Positions 18,260 to 27,202 of a DNA stretch of 64,000 nucleotides are shown here, piece after piece (the first letter of the stretch is position 1; every line of letters begins with the position of its first letter). A program made the translations under genes and the position numbers. The notes under the pieces are model-generated. The model saw only the letters and a program-made list of their open reading frames with translations. It did not search any database and was not told the origin of the DNA. The DNA is from Acidobacteriota bacterium (GTDB lineage: Bacteria; Acidobacteriota; Terriglobia; UBA7540): contig JAKCCV010000014.1 in assembly GCA_021838785.1 (NCBI GenBank), forward strand, positions 41,878 to 105,877, read 5' to 3'.

Positions 18260-21200
18260 TCATTTAGCTTTGCGGCTTTTCCTCATGCCGCCGGCCGAGG
18301 GAGCGTCGGCTGAAAATTGAGAGTTGTAGTCTGGGTACGGAGGATGTGGAACGATGTGGAACGGATGGGCCTTCAACTCCCGCATGGCGATTTGGACGGC
18401 GGTTTGCAACTGAGGGTCCTGTCCTTGACGCCAGAGTTCTGGATTCATTGACACTTTGACGTCTGGGGTGACGCCATGATTTTCCACGTCCCATTTCCCA
18501 TTCGGGAAATAGATAGCTCCCTCGGGCGCGGTGACCATCGTGCCGTCCATGAGAACGGGATATCGGCCGATGCCAACCAGCCCTCCCCACGTGCGCGTGC
18601 CGACCAGCGTGCCCACATGTTCCTGCTTAAAGGTATAAGGCAGGTAATCGCCGCCGGAACCGGCAAAGTGATTGGCAATCATGACTTTGGGGCCAAAAAT
18701 AGCAGCCGGAGTGACCTCAATATGACCGTGGCGGGCAAGCCAGAAACTGAGCACCGGCTGCTGTAGCTTATCAATAACGTAGTTGGCCAGCAGACCACCG
18801 TGGTTGAATCGCTCATCCACGATCACGCCCTTTTTACCGATTTGTGAGAAAAAATAGCGGTTGAAATAGGTCCAGCCTCCCTCATACGTATCCGGCAGGT
18901 ACACGTAGGCCAGTTGGCCGTGGCTGAGCTGTTTCACCAACATGCGGTTGTGATGAACCCAGGCGCGCTTCCGCAAGGCCAACTCACTGGCAACAGGCAC
19001 GACGGTGACTTGCCGCGAGTCCGTCCCGTCGGGATTGGGACCAACGGTCAGCACCACTTGCTTGCCCGCCGTTTGTTGGAAAAAGGAATAGATATTTTCG
19101 GTGCCGTAAACCGGTCGGCCATTGACGGCGAGCAAATAATCACCCACTTTCACGTTGATGCCGGGTTGAGTGAGCGGAGCGTGCAGTCCGGGATTCCAAT
19201 TTTCGCCACTGTAGATGCGCGAAAAGCGATAGCGGTTATGGTCAATCGTGTAATCGGCGCCCAACAACCCGACAGGCGTCGGATGCGGCGCGCTGAGGGG
19301 TGCGCCTTCCAAGAAAAGGTGGGAGACCGTGAGATTGCCCAGCATGTCATGGAACAGGTAGCCCAAATCAGCGCGGGTTTCGACTCCGGGAAGAAAACGC
19401 GCATAGTAGCGCTCGGCGGCCGAGAGGTTGAGGCCATTAAACTGGGGCGAATAGAAGTAGGATTGCTCGATGCGCCAGACCTCATAGTACATTTGGCGCC
19501 ATTGTTTCAGCGGGTTGACGCGCACCTTGAGGTGGGCGGTGCGCAGGACGCGGGCGCCGTGGGTCACGTGGAGAGTCGCGGGGACGATCTTCCACTCATG
19601 GCCCTGCTCGATCAGCATGTGCTTGCCATCGGCGGACAGAACGAATTGCTTGATGACGGGGAGCACCAACTTCGCTTTCCGGCTCTTTACGGTGAACCGA
19701 TAGAGGGAAAGCGCCGGATGGTCAGGGCGGCTTTCGGCCACCACGGGCCCGGCGGTGAGCCACAGAACTCCGGGCCCGGAAACCTCCAGGTCCTTGTAGT
19801 CGCGGGGTGGCATGGGAAGGGCAAGAATGCGCTGGCTCAGGCCCGCAAAATCAATGGTTACTTTGGCGGGTTTGACCGGCGCGGTTTTTTTCTCACCCGC
19901 TTTGGCTGGGGCCTTTGGGGGCGCGGTCTTTTCCTCGCCGGGCCGCGGCGCCAGCGGCGAGGGAATGTTCGAGCGGAGCACCGCCAGGTAGGGGCTGTAA
20001 ACCGTGGGATGGTCAATGGCAGAAAGATCGCCGACCTCGCCGCCCGTGTCCGGGTTGGTGCTGGCCAAGAAGTACAGATATTTGCCGCTTGGATCGAAGC
20101 GCGGGATTTCCGCGTCGCTCATTCCGTCAGTGATTTGCGTGGATTTGCCGGAAGCGAGCGAATAGACGAAGATGGCATGAATCTCGTTCGGCAGAATGTT
20201 CGTATAGGCGAGCCAACGACTGTCGGCGGACCAGGCGGCGTAGAAGGGGCGGCCCGATTCGTCGTAGTAGCGCGTGGCCACGAGCGTAAGCTGGTTGGTC
20301 TTTACGTTCACTATCCACAAATGCTGGGCGATGTCGTTCAACGCGATGTAGCGGCTGTTGGGCGACCAGACCGGATGGTAAAAATACGTGGGATGGGAGC
20401 CAAGAGGAATTTTGTGGATCGGGCCAATGCCGTTTTGCGGGCTGATGTAAAGCTGGTATTGTCCCGAGGCATCGGAAAAGTAGGCAATCCATTTGCCGTC
20501 GGGCGACCAAGCCGGATAGCGTTCGCAGGCGCCGGTCGTTCGGGTGATGTCTTGGGCGTTGCCGTGCTTTGCAGGAACCGTCAAAATATCACAATGCGCC
20601 TGAAAGACGGCGCGGACGCCGTGGGGGGAAATGCCGGGATGAACGAGCGCATGGGCGACGTTATCCCAGTGGGGCTGCGCGGAGGGGAAATCGGCGCGCA
20701 GCGTGACGTGGACACGCCGAATCTTCCCTGACTTCACATCCAGCAGGAACAGCTTGCCCATTTCCGCGTAAACGATGGCCGGACGCGAGGTGTCGAGCGC
20801 TCCCGCGCTGGCGGAGAGAATGTCGTGGCCGTCGTCGGGAGAAACCGGCTGCACGCTTTTCGATGCCAATCGGTAGCGGTAGAGACGAAAATGACCCCCC
20901 GTGCGGTCCGACAAAAAGTAGATGGCATGGCCGACCCACATCGGGTCCATGTTGTTGCTGTTGCCTCGCGGCAGCGTCACCACGCTCGAATTCCTCAGCA
21001 AAGCGATGCGGATGCGCGCTTCCATGCCGCCGCGATAATGTTTCCAGGTTTCAAACAGCGTATGATTGCGGAAAGGGACGTAGGCCAGGCGCTGCCCGTG
21101 CGGAGAATAGGAACCCTGCGTGGCCCACGGCAACGGCAGCGGGGTGGGAAGGCCGCCGTGAATCGAAACCGTGAACAGTTGGAAGTAGAGCGGGTCCACG

Positions 21201-21646
21201 CTGTACCGGTTGGAACGAAACAGGACGCGCCGGCCGTCGTTCGTCCAACCGACCGTGATATCCGGGGCCGGGTGCCAGGTGAGCCGACGGGCCGGGCCGC
21301 CCTCCGCCGGCATGACATAAACATCCAGATTGCCGCTATCGTTGCGGGTGAATGCCAGCCATTGACCGTTCGGAGAAAAGACAGGCCAATTGTCCTGCCC
21401 CTCGCCGGAGGTGAGCCGCACGGCCACGCCGCCTTTGCGGCTGACCGACCACAAGCTGCCGGCGTAAGAAAAAACGATGCGCGTGGCGCTAACGGTGGGA
21501 TGTTGAAAAAGAATGGGTCCCGTCTGCGCGAAGAGCGCGCCGCACGCGCCCAGCATCCACACAAGCTCGATAAGCCATCGAACAAAAGAATTTCGAATGA
21601 TATTAACCTCCCAAAGCAAGAATGAGGATCCGACGCCCTTGGGCAT
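18260..21646 (-). CDS. Tricorn protease homologue (exported S41-type peptidase)
   Basis: The protein has about 1110-1128 residues. Two beta-propellers (WD40/TolB-like repeats such as PVFSPNGQWLAFTRND and PAWSPDGKWIAYFSD) fill the first 600 residues. A low-complexity Lys/Pro/Ala linker, a helical segment, a PDZ domain (about 830-900, VGDYLLAVNGRPV) and a C-terminal S41 peptidase domain follow. The catalytic Ser is in the AGSGGDYLPY segment. It degrades peptides outside the cytoplasm. Start choice is open: ATG 21646 lacks a ribosome site, while GGGAGG at 21612-21607 sits 8 bases before an ATT codon at 21598 that would give an ideal signal peptide (RNSFVRW, hydrophobic core, ALFAQ). Confidence 0.88.
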   Translation of the reverse strand: MPKGVGSSFLLWEVNIIRNSFVRWLIELVWMLGACGALFAQTGPILFQHPTVSATRIVFSYAGSLWSVSRKGGVAVRLTSGEGQDNWPVFSPNGQWLAFTRNDSGNLDVYVMPAEGGPARRLTWHPAPDITVGWTNDGRRVLFRSNRYSVDPLYFQLFTVSIHGGLPTPLPLPWATQGSYSPHGQRLAYVPFRNHTLFETWKHYRGGMEARIRIALLRNSSVVTLPRGNSNNMDPMWVGHAIYFLSDRTGGHFRLYRYRLASKSVQPVSPDDGHDILSASAGALDTSRPAIVYAEMGKLFLLDVKSGKIRRVHVTLRADFPSAQPHWDNVAHALVHPGISPHGVRAVFQAHCDILTVPAKHGNAQDITRTTGACERYPAWSPDGKWIAYFSDASGQYQLYISPQNGIGPIHKIPLGSHPTYFYHPVWSPNSRYIALNDIAQHLWIVNVKTNQLTLVATRYYDESGRPFYAAWSADSRWLAYTNILPNEIHAIFVYSLASGKSTQITDGMSDAEIPRFDPSGKYLYFLASTNPDTGGEVGDLSAIDHPTVYSPYLAVLRSNIPSPLAPRPGEEKTAPPKAPAKAGEKKTAPVKPAKVTIDFAGLSQRILALPMPPRDYKDLEVSGPGVLWLTAGPVVAESRPDHPALSLYRFTVKSRKAKLVLPVIKQFVLSADGKHMLIEQGHEWKIVPATLHVTHGARVLRTAHLKVRVNPLKQWRQMYYEVWRIEQSYFYSPQFNGLNLSAAERYYARFLPGVETRADLGYLFHDMLGNLTVSHLFLEGAPLSAPHPTPVGLLGADYTIDHNRYRFSRIYSGENWNPGLHAPLTQPGINVKVGDYLLAVNGRPVYGTENIYSFFQQTAGKQVVLTVGPNPDGTDSRQVTVVPVASELALRKRAWVHHNRMLVKQLSHGQLAYVYLPDTYEGGWTYFNRYFFSQIGKKGVIVDERFNHGGLLANYVIDKLQQPVLSFWLARHGHIEVTPAAIFGPKVMIANHFAGSGGDYLPYTFKQEHVGTLVGTRTWGGLVGIGRYPVLMDGTMVTAPEGAIYFPNGKWDVENHGVTPDVKVSMNPELWRQGQDPQLQTAVQIAMRELKAHPFHIVPHPPYPDYNSQFSADAPSAGGMRKSRKAK

Positions 21647-21795
21647 GTTAGCATAAAGCGTCGGCCAACAAACCCACAAGGCGCTCTTCGTTCGCCGCAC
21701 CCTTGAAGGCGGGGCAACTTCCCTGCTCAGTGGCGGCTTGCGGGTGCGGAGAACCGACGGCGCGCCGGCGGGTAGATATTCTAAAAGGCGCTGCC

Positions 21796-21801
21796 TATAA
21801 T
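21796..21801 (+). promoter_or_regulatory. TATAAT element in front of selD
   Basis: A perfect TATAAT lies 10 bases before the selD ATG at 21811. No clear -35 box is visible. If it is used, the transcript would start near 21808, making translation from 21811 almost leaderless, or favouring the in-frame ATG at 21838. Confidence 0.4.
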
Positions 21802-21810
21802 CAAGTTGTC

Positions 21811-22851
21811 ATGGATGAGCGAAGGCGATTGACCGCCATGGTGAAAGCGGCGGGTTGAGCGGCGAAGTTGAGTCCAAGGATTTTGGACTCCGTGCTCGCT
21901 AGGCTGCCGAAACAGAACGACCCGAACGTTCTCGTGGGCTTTGATCGGGCCGACGACGCAGGAGTGTATCGTCTTTCGGAGGACTTGGCGCTGGTGGAAA
22001 CGGTGGACTTTTTTACGCCCATCGTGGACGATCCTCGCACGTTTGGCCAGATCGCCGCCGCGAATTCACTGAGCGATATTTACGCGATGGGCGGGCAGCC
22101 GCGAGTGGCCCTCTCGATTGTCGGCTTTCCCAATGAGGGACGCGACCCGGAGATTCTCCTGGAGATGGCCGAAGGCGGCCTGATAAAAATGCAGGAGGCG
22201 GGCTGCACGGTCATCGGCGGCCATTCCATTGGCGACGAGGAGATCAAATTTGGATATGCGGTCACCGGCACGATTCACCCGGAGCGCATCCTCACGAACG
22301 CTGGGGCAAAGGTCGGCGATCGCTTGATTCTGACGAAACGCATCGGCACGGGCATCATCTCGACGGCGCTCAAACAAGGGCGGGCAAGCGGCGAAGCCGT
22401 GGAAGCCTCGATTGTCTCGATGTCCAGCCTGAACCGCGCCGCAAGCGAAGCCGCCCTCGCTTTTGAAGTCCATGCCGCCACGGATATTACGGGTTTCGGC
22501 TTGCTCGGCCACGCGCGCGAGATGGCCCTAGCGAGCGCGGTCAGTCTGGTTGTGGAGAGCGGCCAAATCGAGTTCCTGCCCGGCGCGGTGGAATATTCGC
22601 GCCAAGGCTTTTTGCCCGGCGGACTGAAACGCAACATCGAGTTTGTGAGTTCTTGCGTTCAAATCCGATCAAGCGTTCCCGAGCAGGTCCGAAATCTGCT
22701 TTACGACCCGCAGACTTCCGGCGGACTGTTGATGGCCGTCGCTTCCCGGGATGCCCAACCTCTTTTGGCGCGACTGCGCGAACTGAATGCGCCGGCGCAA
22801 ATCATCGGCGAAGTGATTCCCAAAACTCATCCGCTGATAGAGGTTCGTTAG
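21811..22851 (+). CDS. selD: Selenide, water dikinase SelD, itself a selenoprotein (UGA at 21856-21858 read as Sec)
   Basis: SelD makes selenophosphate from selenide and ATP. Reading through the in-frame TGA at 21856-21858 gives 346 residues starting MDERRRLTAMVKAAG-Sec-AAKLSP. This places Sec16 exactly where the catalytic Cys17 of E. coli SelD lies, with the essential Lys at 19. The rest is standard: GFDRADDAGVYRL, VDFFTPIVDDPRTFGQIAAANSLSDIYAMGG, GGHSI, TDITGFGLLGH and DPQTSGGLL. A SECIS-like hairpin follows the UGA. Conventional gene calling would start it at TTG 21868 and lose the active-site residue. ATG 21838 is an alternative start that still includes the Sec codon. Upstream tricorn is divergent. 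Confidence 0.93.
21856..21890 (+). promoter_or_regulatory. Bacterial SECIS element in selD
   Basis: The UGA at 21856-21858 is followed by 11 bases and then a perfect 8-bp stem, GAGTCCAA (21870-21877) with TTGGACTC (21883-21890), closing a 5-base loop GGATT with exposed G residues. The 11-base distance and small G-containing apical loop match the SelB-binding minimal hairpin known from E. coli fdhF. Confidence 0.85.
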
Positions 22852-22956
22852 CGAGATTCGGCGTCCCCCTGGCCAGGAGCGAGGCGAAGCGGCCTTGAGG
22901 GGCAGGGATCCATTTCACCCGATGTTGTCACCTGGAAGGTCAGACACGGCCCGCAG

Positions 22957-23412
22957 ATGATCGAGATTATTCCGGTGAAAAGCGAGGCACAGGTTGGGGC
23001 GATCCGGTCGCTTTTTCGCGAGTACGCCGGCTCCCTTGAAACCGATTTGTGCTTCCAAAGTTTTGAGCAGGAGTTGGCGGAGCTGCCGGAAAATTATTTA
23101 GGGCTTTATCTGGCGCTGGAAGAGGAAAGGCCCGCCGGCTGTGTCGGGTTGCGAAACCTTTCCGAACGAGTTTGCGAGCTCAAGCGGCTCTACGTGCGGC
23201 CGGCTTATCGCAGCCAGGGCCTCGGCCGGCGGCTCGTGCTGGCGGCGAGCGCAGAGGCGCGTCGCCTTGGCTACGAGCGGATGCGGCTCGACACGCTACC
23301 TTCGATGAAGCGCGCCCTCGCCCTTTATCGTTCCATGGGGTTCACGGCGATCCGGCCCTATTACTTGAATCCGGTGCCGGGCGCGACTTTTTGGGAACTC
23401 AGCTTGCGATAA
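22957..23412 (+). CDS. GNAT-family N-acetyltransferase
   Basis: The 151-residue protein is a single GNAT domain. The acetyl-CoA pyrophosphate loop reads RSQGLGRRLV (R/Q-x2-G-x-G/A) at about 88-97 after ELKRLYVRPAYR. The C-terminal ALALYRSMGF motif is also typical. The substrate, small molecule or protein, cannot be told. It follows selD on the same strand by about 105 bases. Confidence 0.85.
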   Translation: MIEIIPVKSEAQVGAIRSLFREYAGSLETDLCFQSFEQELAELPENYLGLYLALEEERPAGCVGLRNLSERVCELKRLYVRPAYRSQGLGRRLVLAASAEARRLGYERMRLDTLPSMKRALALYRSMGFTAIRPYYLNPVPGATFWELSLR

Positions 23413-23431
23413 AGCGGTTGAAATCCCGCTC

Positions 23432-23818
23432 TTACTTCATGCTCTGAGATTTCTTGGCCTTTTTCCTTCTTTTCGGCATTCCGCCGGGCGCAATCTTGAG
23501 CTGGTCGCTCACCTTTTTTACTCCGGCAACCATCTTCGTTTCGCGCGTGGCGACGCCTTTCATCCACCATTTCGGCACGGTTCCCGTCAGCGTCACCGCG
23601 CCGTCTTTGGTCTCAACGTGAATGGGGATGGTCTTGAGGGAACGGGTTTTGGCCAGGCGCGCCTCGACGTTCTTGGTGATGGTGGCGTCGTTAACCTTGG
23701 CCGAAGCCGCAGCATGAGCCTTGGTTTTGCTGGTCTTCGGAGCCGCCTGGATGCGGGACACGGATAGGAGTGACCATCCGATGAGGAGCAACATCATCGT
23801 AATCTCTTTTCTTCGCAT
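23432..23818 (-). CDS. Exported BON-domain protein
   Basis: The 128-residue protein has a signal peptide (about 1-25, ending RIQA) and a single BON domain (about 42-115: TKNVEARLAKTRSL, VETKDGAVTLTGTV, AGVKKVSDQL). BON domains bind phospholipid surfaces, as in OsmY. The C-terminus is a short lysine-rich tail. AGGAGG lies about 12 bases upstream of the ATG. It is convergent with the GNAT gene. Confidence 0.8.
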   Translation of the reverse strand: MRRKEITMMLLLIGWSLLSVSRIQAAPKTSKTKAHAAASAKVNDATITKNVEARLAKTRSLKTIPIHVETKDGAVTLTGTVPKWWMKGVATRETKMVAGVKKVSDQLKIAPGGMPKRRKKAKKSQSMK

Positions 23819-23952
23819 TGCTGAGCCATCCTCCTGGGCGATAATTTATCCAGCCGTCGGTGAACCTTCTTATATCACACCCGCCCCTCTCTCGGAATAG
23901 CTTTTTCCCCACCATGCGGATTAGCCTTGGCAAGGAAGATGCAAGGCGGGAA

Positions 23953-24975
23953 TCAGCGTGCCCAACCCGCCGGAACCCAATGGTGGAGATCCTTCGAGCG
24001 GGCAAGGCCCAGCCGATTCCATCCACGGTGGAGGTAGGTTGTTTGCTCATTGCGGCCCGCGTAGATCAGGTAGAAGTGCCCGTCATAGCGGCGCCAATCA
24101 TAGAGCGCGGCGGCATCGCAATGGACCAGGCGGTTGAAACTCTGGCCGGGAATTTTGAGCTCGAATCCCTTTCCCCACTCGAGCGGGTGACTCGGCTTCA
24201 ATAGCGTGTACAGGTACTCATGGTGGCCGTGGGGATAATCGGAGCTCAACAAGTGGAGGACTCCGCCGATCCAGACGAATTCGAAGTTTTCATGGATGAG
24301 GCCGTTCTCCCGACCGTCGGCCATGAGCAAGGAGGGGTAGCCGGAGCCGACAAAACGCCACGGGCCATCAAGATGCGGAGCCGTGGCCAGGCGAGGGCGC
24401 ATCTGGCGCGGGTTGCGGCCTTGCTTCCAAATGGCGTAATAGCCGGAGGGGGTTTTGGTGACGGAAAGATCAATCACCCCCTGCCCGGCGGTGAGATTGG
24501 GGGCAAGCGGATGGCGGGCCGACCAGTGAACGAGGTCCGAGGAGGTCATGTAAAAAAGTTGGTCGGGCCGTTCGGGGTCGTCGCCCCAAGAGTTGAAGGA
24601 AAGCTCCCATACCTTGCCGACCTTTTGTACGTCGGGCGAACACATGCCGATCCATCCTGTCCGTTCGCCGTCAAAATCCAAAATCGGTTGGGAATAGGAC
24701 TTGAAGTCCCGTGTGCTCACCTCCGCCACGTGGCTGCGGACGCGGCCGTGGTCGTAATAGAAAGCCGAAAAGAAGACATAGAACACGCCGCGGCGGTAGG
24801 CCATCGCGGCGTCCTTAATGGACCAATGCGGATAAGAGAGAACCGGGTTGTGAAGGCTCCGCCAAGGAATAAAAGGTTGGGGGGCAGCCGAGGCCTGCGC
24901 AGTCATCACCGCAAAAAGAAACAGCGGCACCCAAGGTTTTCTCACCCCATGTCGGTTTCGATTTGGCGGATTCAT
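23953..24975 (-). CDS. Exported five-bladed beta-propeller glycosidase (GH43-like)
   Basis: The 340-residue protein has a signal peptide (cleavage near QASA). Repeated propeller motifs follow: IKDAAMAYRRGVFYVFFSA, SPDVQKVGKVWELSFNSW, IDLSVTKTPSGYYAIWKQ, ENFEFVWIGGVLHLLSSDY and YDGHFYLIYAG. This layout belongs to the GH43/GH32/GH130 propeller group. The first Asp (KDAAM) and the ENFEF glutamate are candidate catalytic residues, but the substrate cannot be assigned. It stands alone between the BON gene and the radical SAM gene. Confidence 0.65.
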   Translation of the reverse strand: MNPPNRNRHGVRKPWVPLFLFAVMTAQASAAPQPFIPWRSLHNPVLSYPHWSIKDAAMAYRRGVFYVFFSAFYYDHGRVRSHVAEVSTRDFKSYSQPILDFDGERTGWIGMCSPDVQKVGKVWELSFNSWGDDPERPDQLFYMTSSDLVHWSARHPLAPNLTAGQGVIDLSVTKTPSGYYAIWKQGRNPRQMRPRLATAPHLDGPWRFVGSGYPSLLMADGRENGLIHENFEFVWIGGVLHLLSSDYPHGHHEYLYTLLKPSHPLEWGKGFELKIPGQSFNRLVHCDAAALYDWRRYDGHFYLIYAGRNEQTTYLHRGWNRLGLARSKDLHHWVPAGWAR

Positions 24976-25198
24976 AGCCGGCCGTCTCCTGTCCGCCGGC
25001 CAGACCTTGGCCCTGGGCGGCGTGACAATTTTATGGCAAACTCAGTTACCCTGTCTCGGCTTTTTGTCTCCTCCCCGCGCCGCGCTCGGTCGAGCATTCC
25101 CTCTTCCCTTGGGACAAATGAGGCCCTCCGGGCAAGCTCAACCAGCCCCTCTCGAAGACCCTTGGGGAGGCAGAGGTTCCCGAAATAGAATAGGTAAC

Positions 25199-25226
25199 TT
25201 TGCGGGGCATCCCTACATCAGATAAT
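25199..25226 (+). promoter_or_regulatory. Possible promoter for the radical SAM gene
   Basis: GATAAT at 25221-25226 matches five of six -10 positions; TTTGCG lies 16 bases upstream as a weak -35. It is about 35 bases before the GTG start. Confidence 0.4.
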
Positions 25227-25260
25227 ACCTGGATCATGTAGAGCCTTGAAGGAGGAGCAA

Positions 25261-26958
25261 GTGGGCATTCGCGGCAGAAAAATCGTCCTCGTGGCAACCC
25301 CATCCGAATCGAGCGAACACGAACAGAAAGCTTGGAGCCAGATGCTGCTGGCCACGCTGCCGATGAAGTATGTCAAAGCGTTCAACGTCAACTGGCCTCG
25401 GCCGAATGAATTGTGGCCCGATGGGCAGGCCAAATATGTTCCTCATGGCCTTCGCATCGTGGAATCGCTGCTGCTCCAGAAATTCTCTGCGCAGGATATT
25501 GCGGTTTGCCAAACGGATCAGCTCGGTCTGTTTGTGGGCGAAGAAACGCGCGTGGTGGGCATCCATGCGCACAACCCGCTGGGCATCACCTTCGCCACGG
25601 ATGTTTACTCCTATTTTTACGGCGGCGACGCCGAGCCCATCAATGCGGCGGAGTTTCGCCGCCTCATGGAGCATCCGGCGCTCCGTGAGCACAAGCCCCA
25701 CATGAAGATTATCGTGGGCGGGCCCGGCTCCTGGCAGATTGAAAAAAAAGGCTTGCAGGATGCCTGGCAGATTGATTGTTTGGTGGACGGAGAAGCGGAA
25801 GACGTGGTGCTGCCGCTGTTCGAGGCCGCGGTTCGCGGGGAGACGCTTCCGCGCAAGGTTGAGGGCCGAAGCCCGCAACTCGAGCACATCCCGCCCATTC
25901 GACATCGCGCCACTTATGGCGTGGTGGAAATTACGCGCGGCTGCGGACGGGGCTGCCAATTCTGCTCCGTGGCCTTGCGGGCCGGAAAGTCTATTCCGCT
26001 CGAGCAAATTCTCCAGAATGTGCGGGCGCAAGTGGCCGAAGGCGCGGACTCCATCCTCCTGACGACCGAAGATTTGTTTCTTTACGAGCAGGGACCCAAA
26101 TTCCAGACCAACGTGCCGGCACTCAAGCGACTGTTTGAGTCGGTGGCCGCCGTGCCCGGCGTTAAACATATCAATCTGACGCACGGCACCATCGCGCCCA
26201 TCGTCCGCAACCCCGAGATTTTGGATGAGCTCAGCGAGTTGGCCGTCGGCAAAAGCTACGGCCAGCATGAAGCGTCCACACACCCCGACAAGCGTTACGC
26301 GATTATGTTTATTGGTCTTGAAACAGGGTCCGTGCGCCTGTTTAAGCAGTTTATGAAGGGCAAAGCCTATCCTTACCGGCCCGAACAATGGCCCGACGTG
26401 GTGCTGAAGGGCATGGAGCTCATGAACCGGTACAATTGGTTTCCTATCTGCACCTTCATCATCGGGCTTCCCGGCGAGACGCGGGAGGACACCAAGCGCT
26501 CGCTCGATTTGCTGTTTGCGCTGAAAGATTCAAAATGGGTCGTGGTGCCGACCCTGTTCGTGCCGCTCGAGGATACCCGCTTGGCCAAGCAAGATGCCGC
26601 GCGGCTTTACGATCTGACCGACCTGCAGTGGGAGTTTTTCTTCACGGCGTGGCGCTATAACCTGGATTTTTGGCGGCGTCAGCGCTCGACGCAATGGAAA
26701 TTCAACCTCGGGATTCCCATCTATTATTATTTGATGGCCCGGCGAATGTTCGGGCCGAACCTCAAATACCCGCTGTTTCGGCTGGCTCATTTCCCGGAAT
26801 GGTACTTGCGGCGACACCTGTACCTTGATTTCAGCGGGCAGATGGAGCCCTGTTACCGTGTGCCGGAACACGTGCCGGTCCCCGAGCATCGCTACCGGCC
26901 CGTCTTGCCGGAATTGCACGAAATCAGCCAACCATCCTGGCAAGAGCGAGCCTCTTGA
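25261..26958 (+). CDS. B12-binding-type radical SAM protein
   Basis: The GTG at 25261 follows AAGGAGGAG by three bases, giving 565 residues. An N-terminal Rossmann-like region (about 5-200, with KIIVGGPGSWQ and DCLVDGEAED) resembles the cobalamin-binding half of this superfamily, although the His ligand motif is not obvious. The SAM cluster motif is C228-x3-C232-x2-C235 (CGRGCQFC). The barrel continues with LTTEDLFLYEQG, FIGLETGS and FIIGLPGETREDTKRSLDL. The C-terminal 130 residues are aromatic- and Arg-rich (YYYLMARRMFG). The product is unknown; related enzymes act in hopanoid, cofactor and methyl-transfer chemistry. It stands alone. Confidence 0.85.
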   Translation: MGIRGRKIVLVATPSESSEHEQKAWSQMLLATLPMKYVKAFNVNWPRPNELWPDGQAKYVPHGLRIVESLLLQKFSAQDIAVCQTDQLGLFVGEETRVVGIHAHNPLGITFATDVYSYFYGGDAEPINAAEFRRLMEHPALREHKPHMKIIVGGPGSWQIEKKGLQDAWQIDCLVDGEAEDVVLPLFEAAVRGETLPRKVEGRSPQLEHIPPIRHRATYGVVEITRGCGRGCQFCSVALRAGKSIPLEQILQNVRAQVAEGADSILLTTEDLFLYEQGPKFQTNVPALKRLFESVAAVPGVKHINLTHGTIAPIVRNPEILDELSELAVGKSYGQHEASTHPDKRYAIMFIGLETGSVRLFKQFMKGKAYPYRPEQWPDVVLKGMELMNRYNWFPICTFIIGLPGETREDTKRSLDLLFALKDSKWVVVPTLFVPLEDTRLAKQDAARLYDLTDLQWEFFFTAWRYNLDFWRRQRSTQWKFNLGIPIYYYLMARRMFGPNLKYPLFRLAHFPEWYLRRHLYLDFSGQMEPCYRVPEHVPVPEHRYRPVLPELHEISQPSWQERAS

Positions 26959-27099
26959 GATGAGGCGAGGGTTGCTGACTCGGCCCGAAACCACCTCCCT
27001 TCTTGCGGATGCCGTTCAGTGGCCTATGTACAAAAGAGTAAACACTCTTCGACATCTAAACATTAGAAGAATCTAATCTCCTCTAGCACTAAAGTACTA

Positions 27100-27128
27100 T
27101 TGGCATGTCCAGCCGGCCATGCTACGCT
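27100..27128 (+). promoter_or_regulatory. Possible promoter for the secreted orphan gene
   Basis: TTGGCA (27100-27105) and TACGCT (27123-27128) are 17 bases apart and lie 75 bases before the ATG at 27203. Confidence 0.35.
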
Positions 27129-27202
27129 GAGAAAGCTTGAAGTAGGGTGCGTGGCGCAGGGTCGTTGCAAGAGAAATGATTTCTTTCGTTGAGGTGCGTG
27201 AA

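Noticed and set aside
18914..20731. A 605-codon open frame on the + strand opposite the tricorn protease
   Set aside because: It lies wholly antisense to a clearly real gene with propeller, PDZ and S41 motifs; the translation has no recognisable domain and follows codon-position GC bias.
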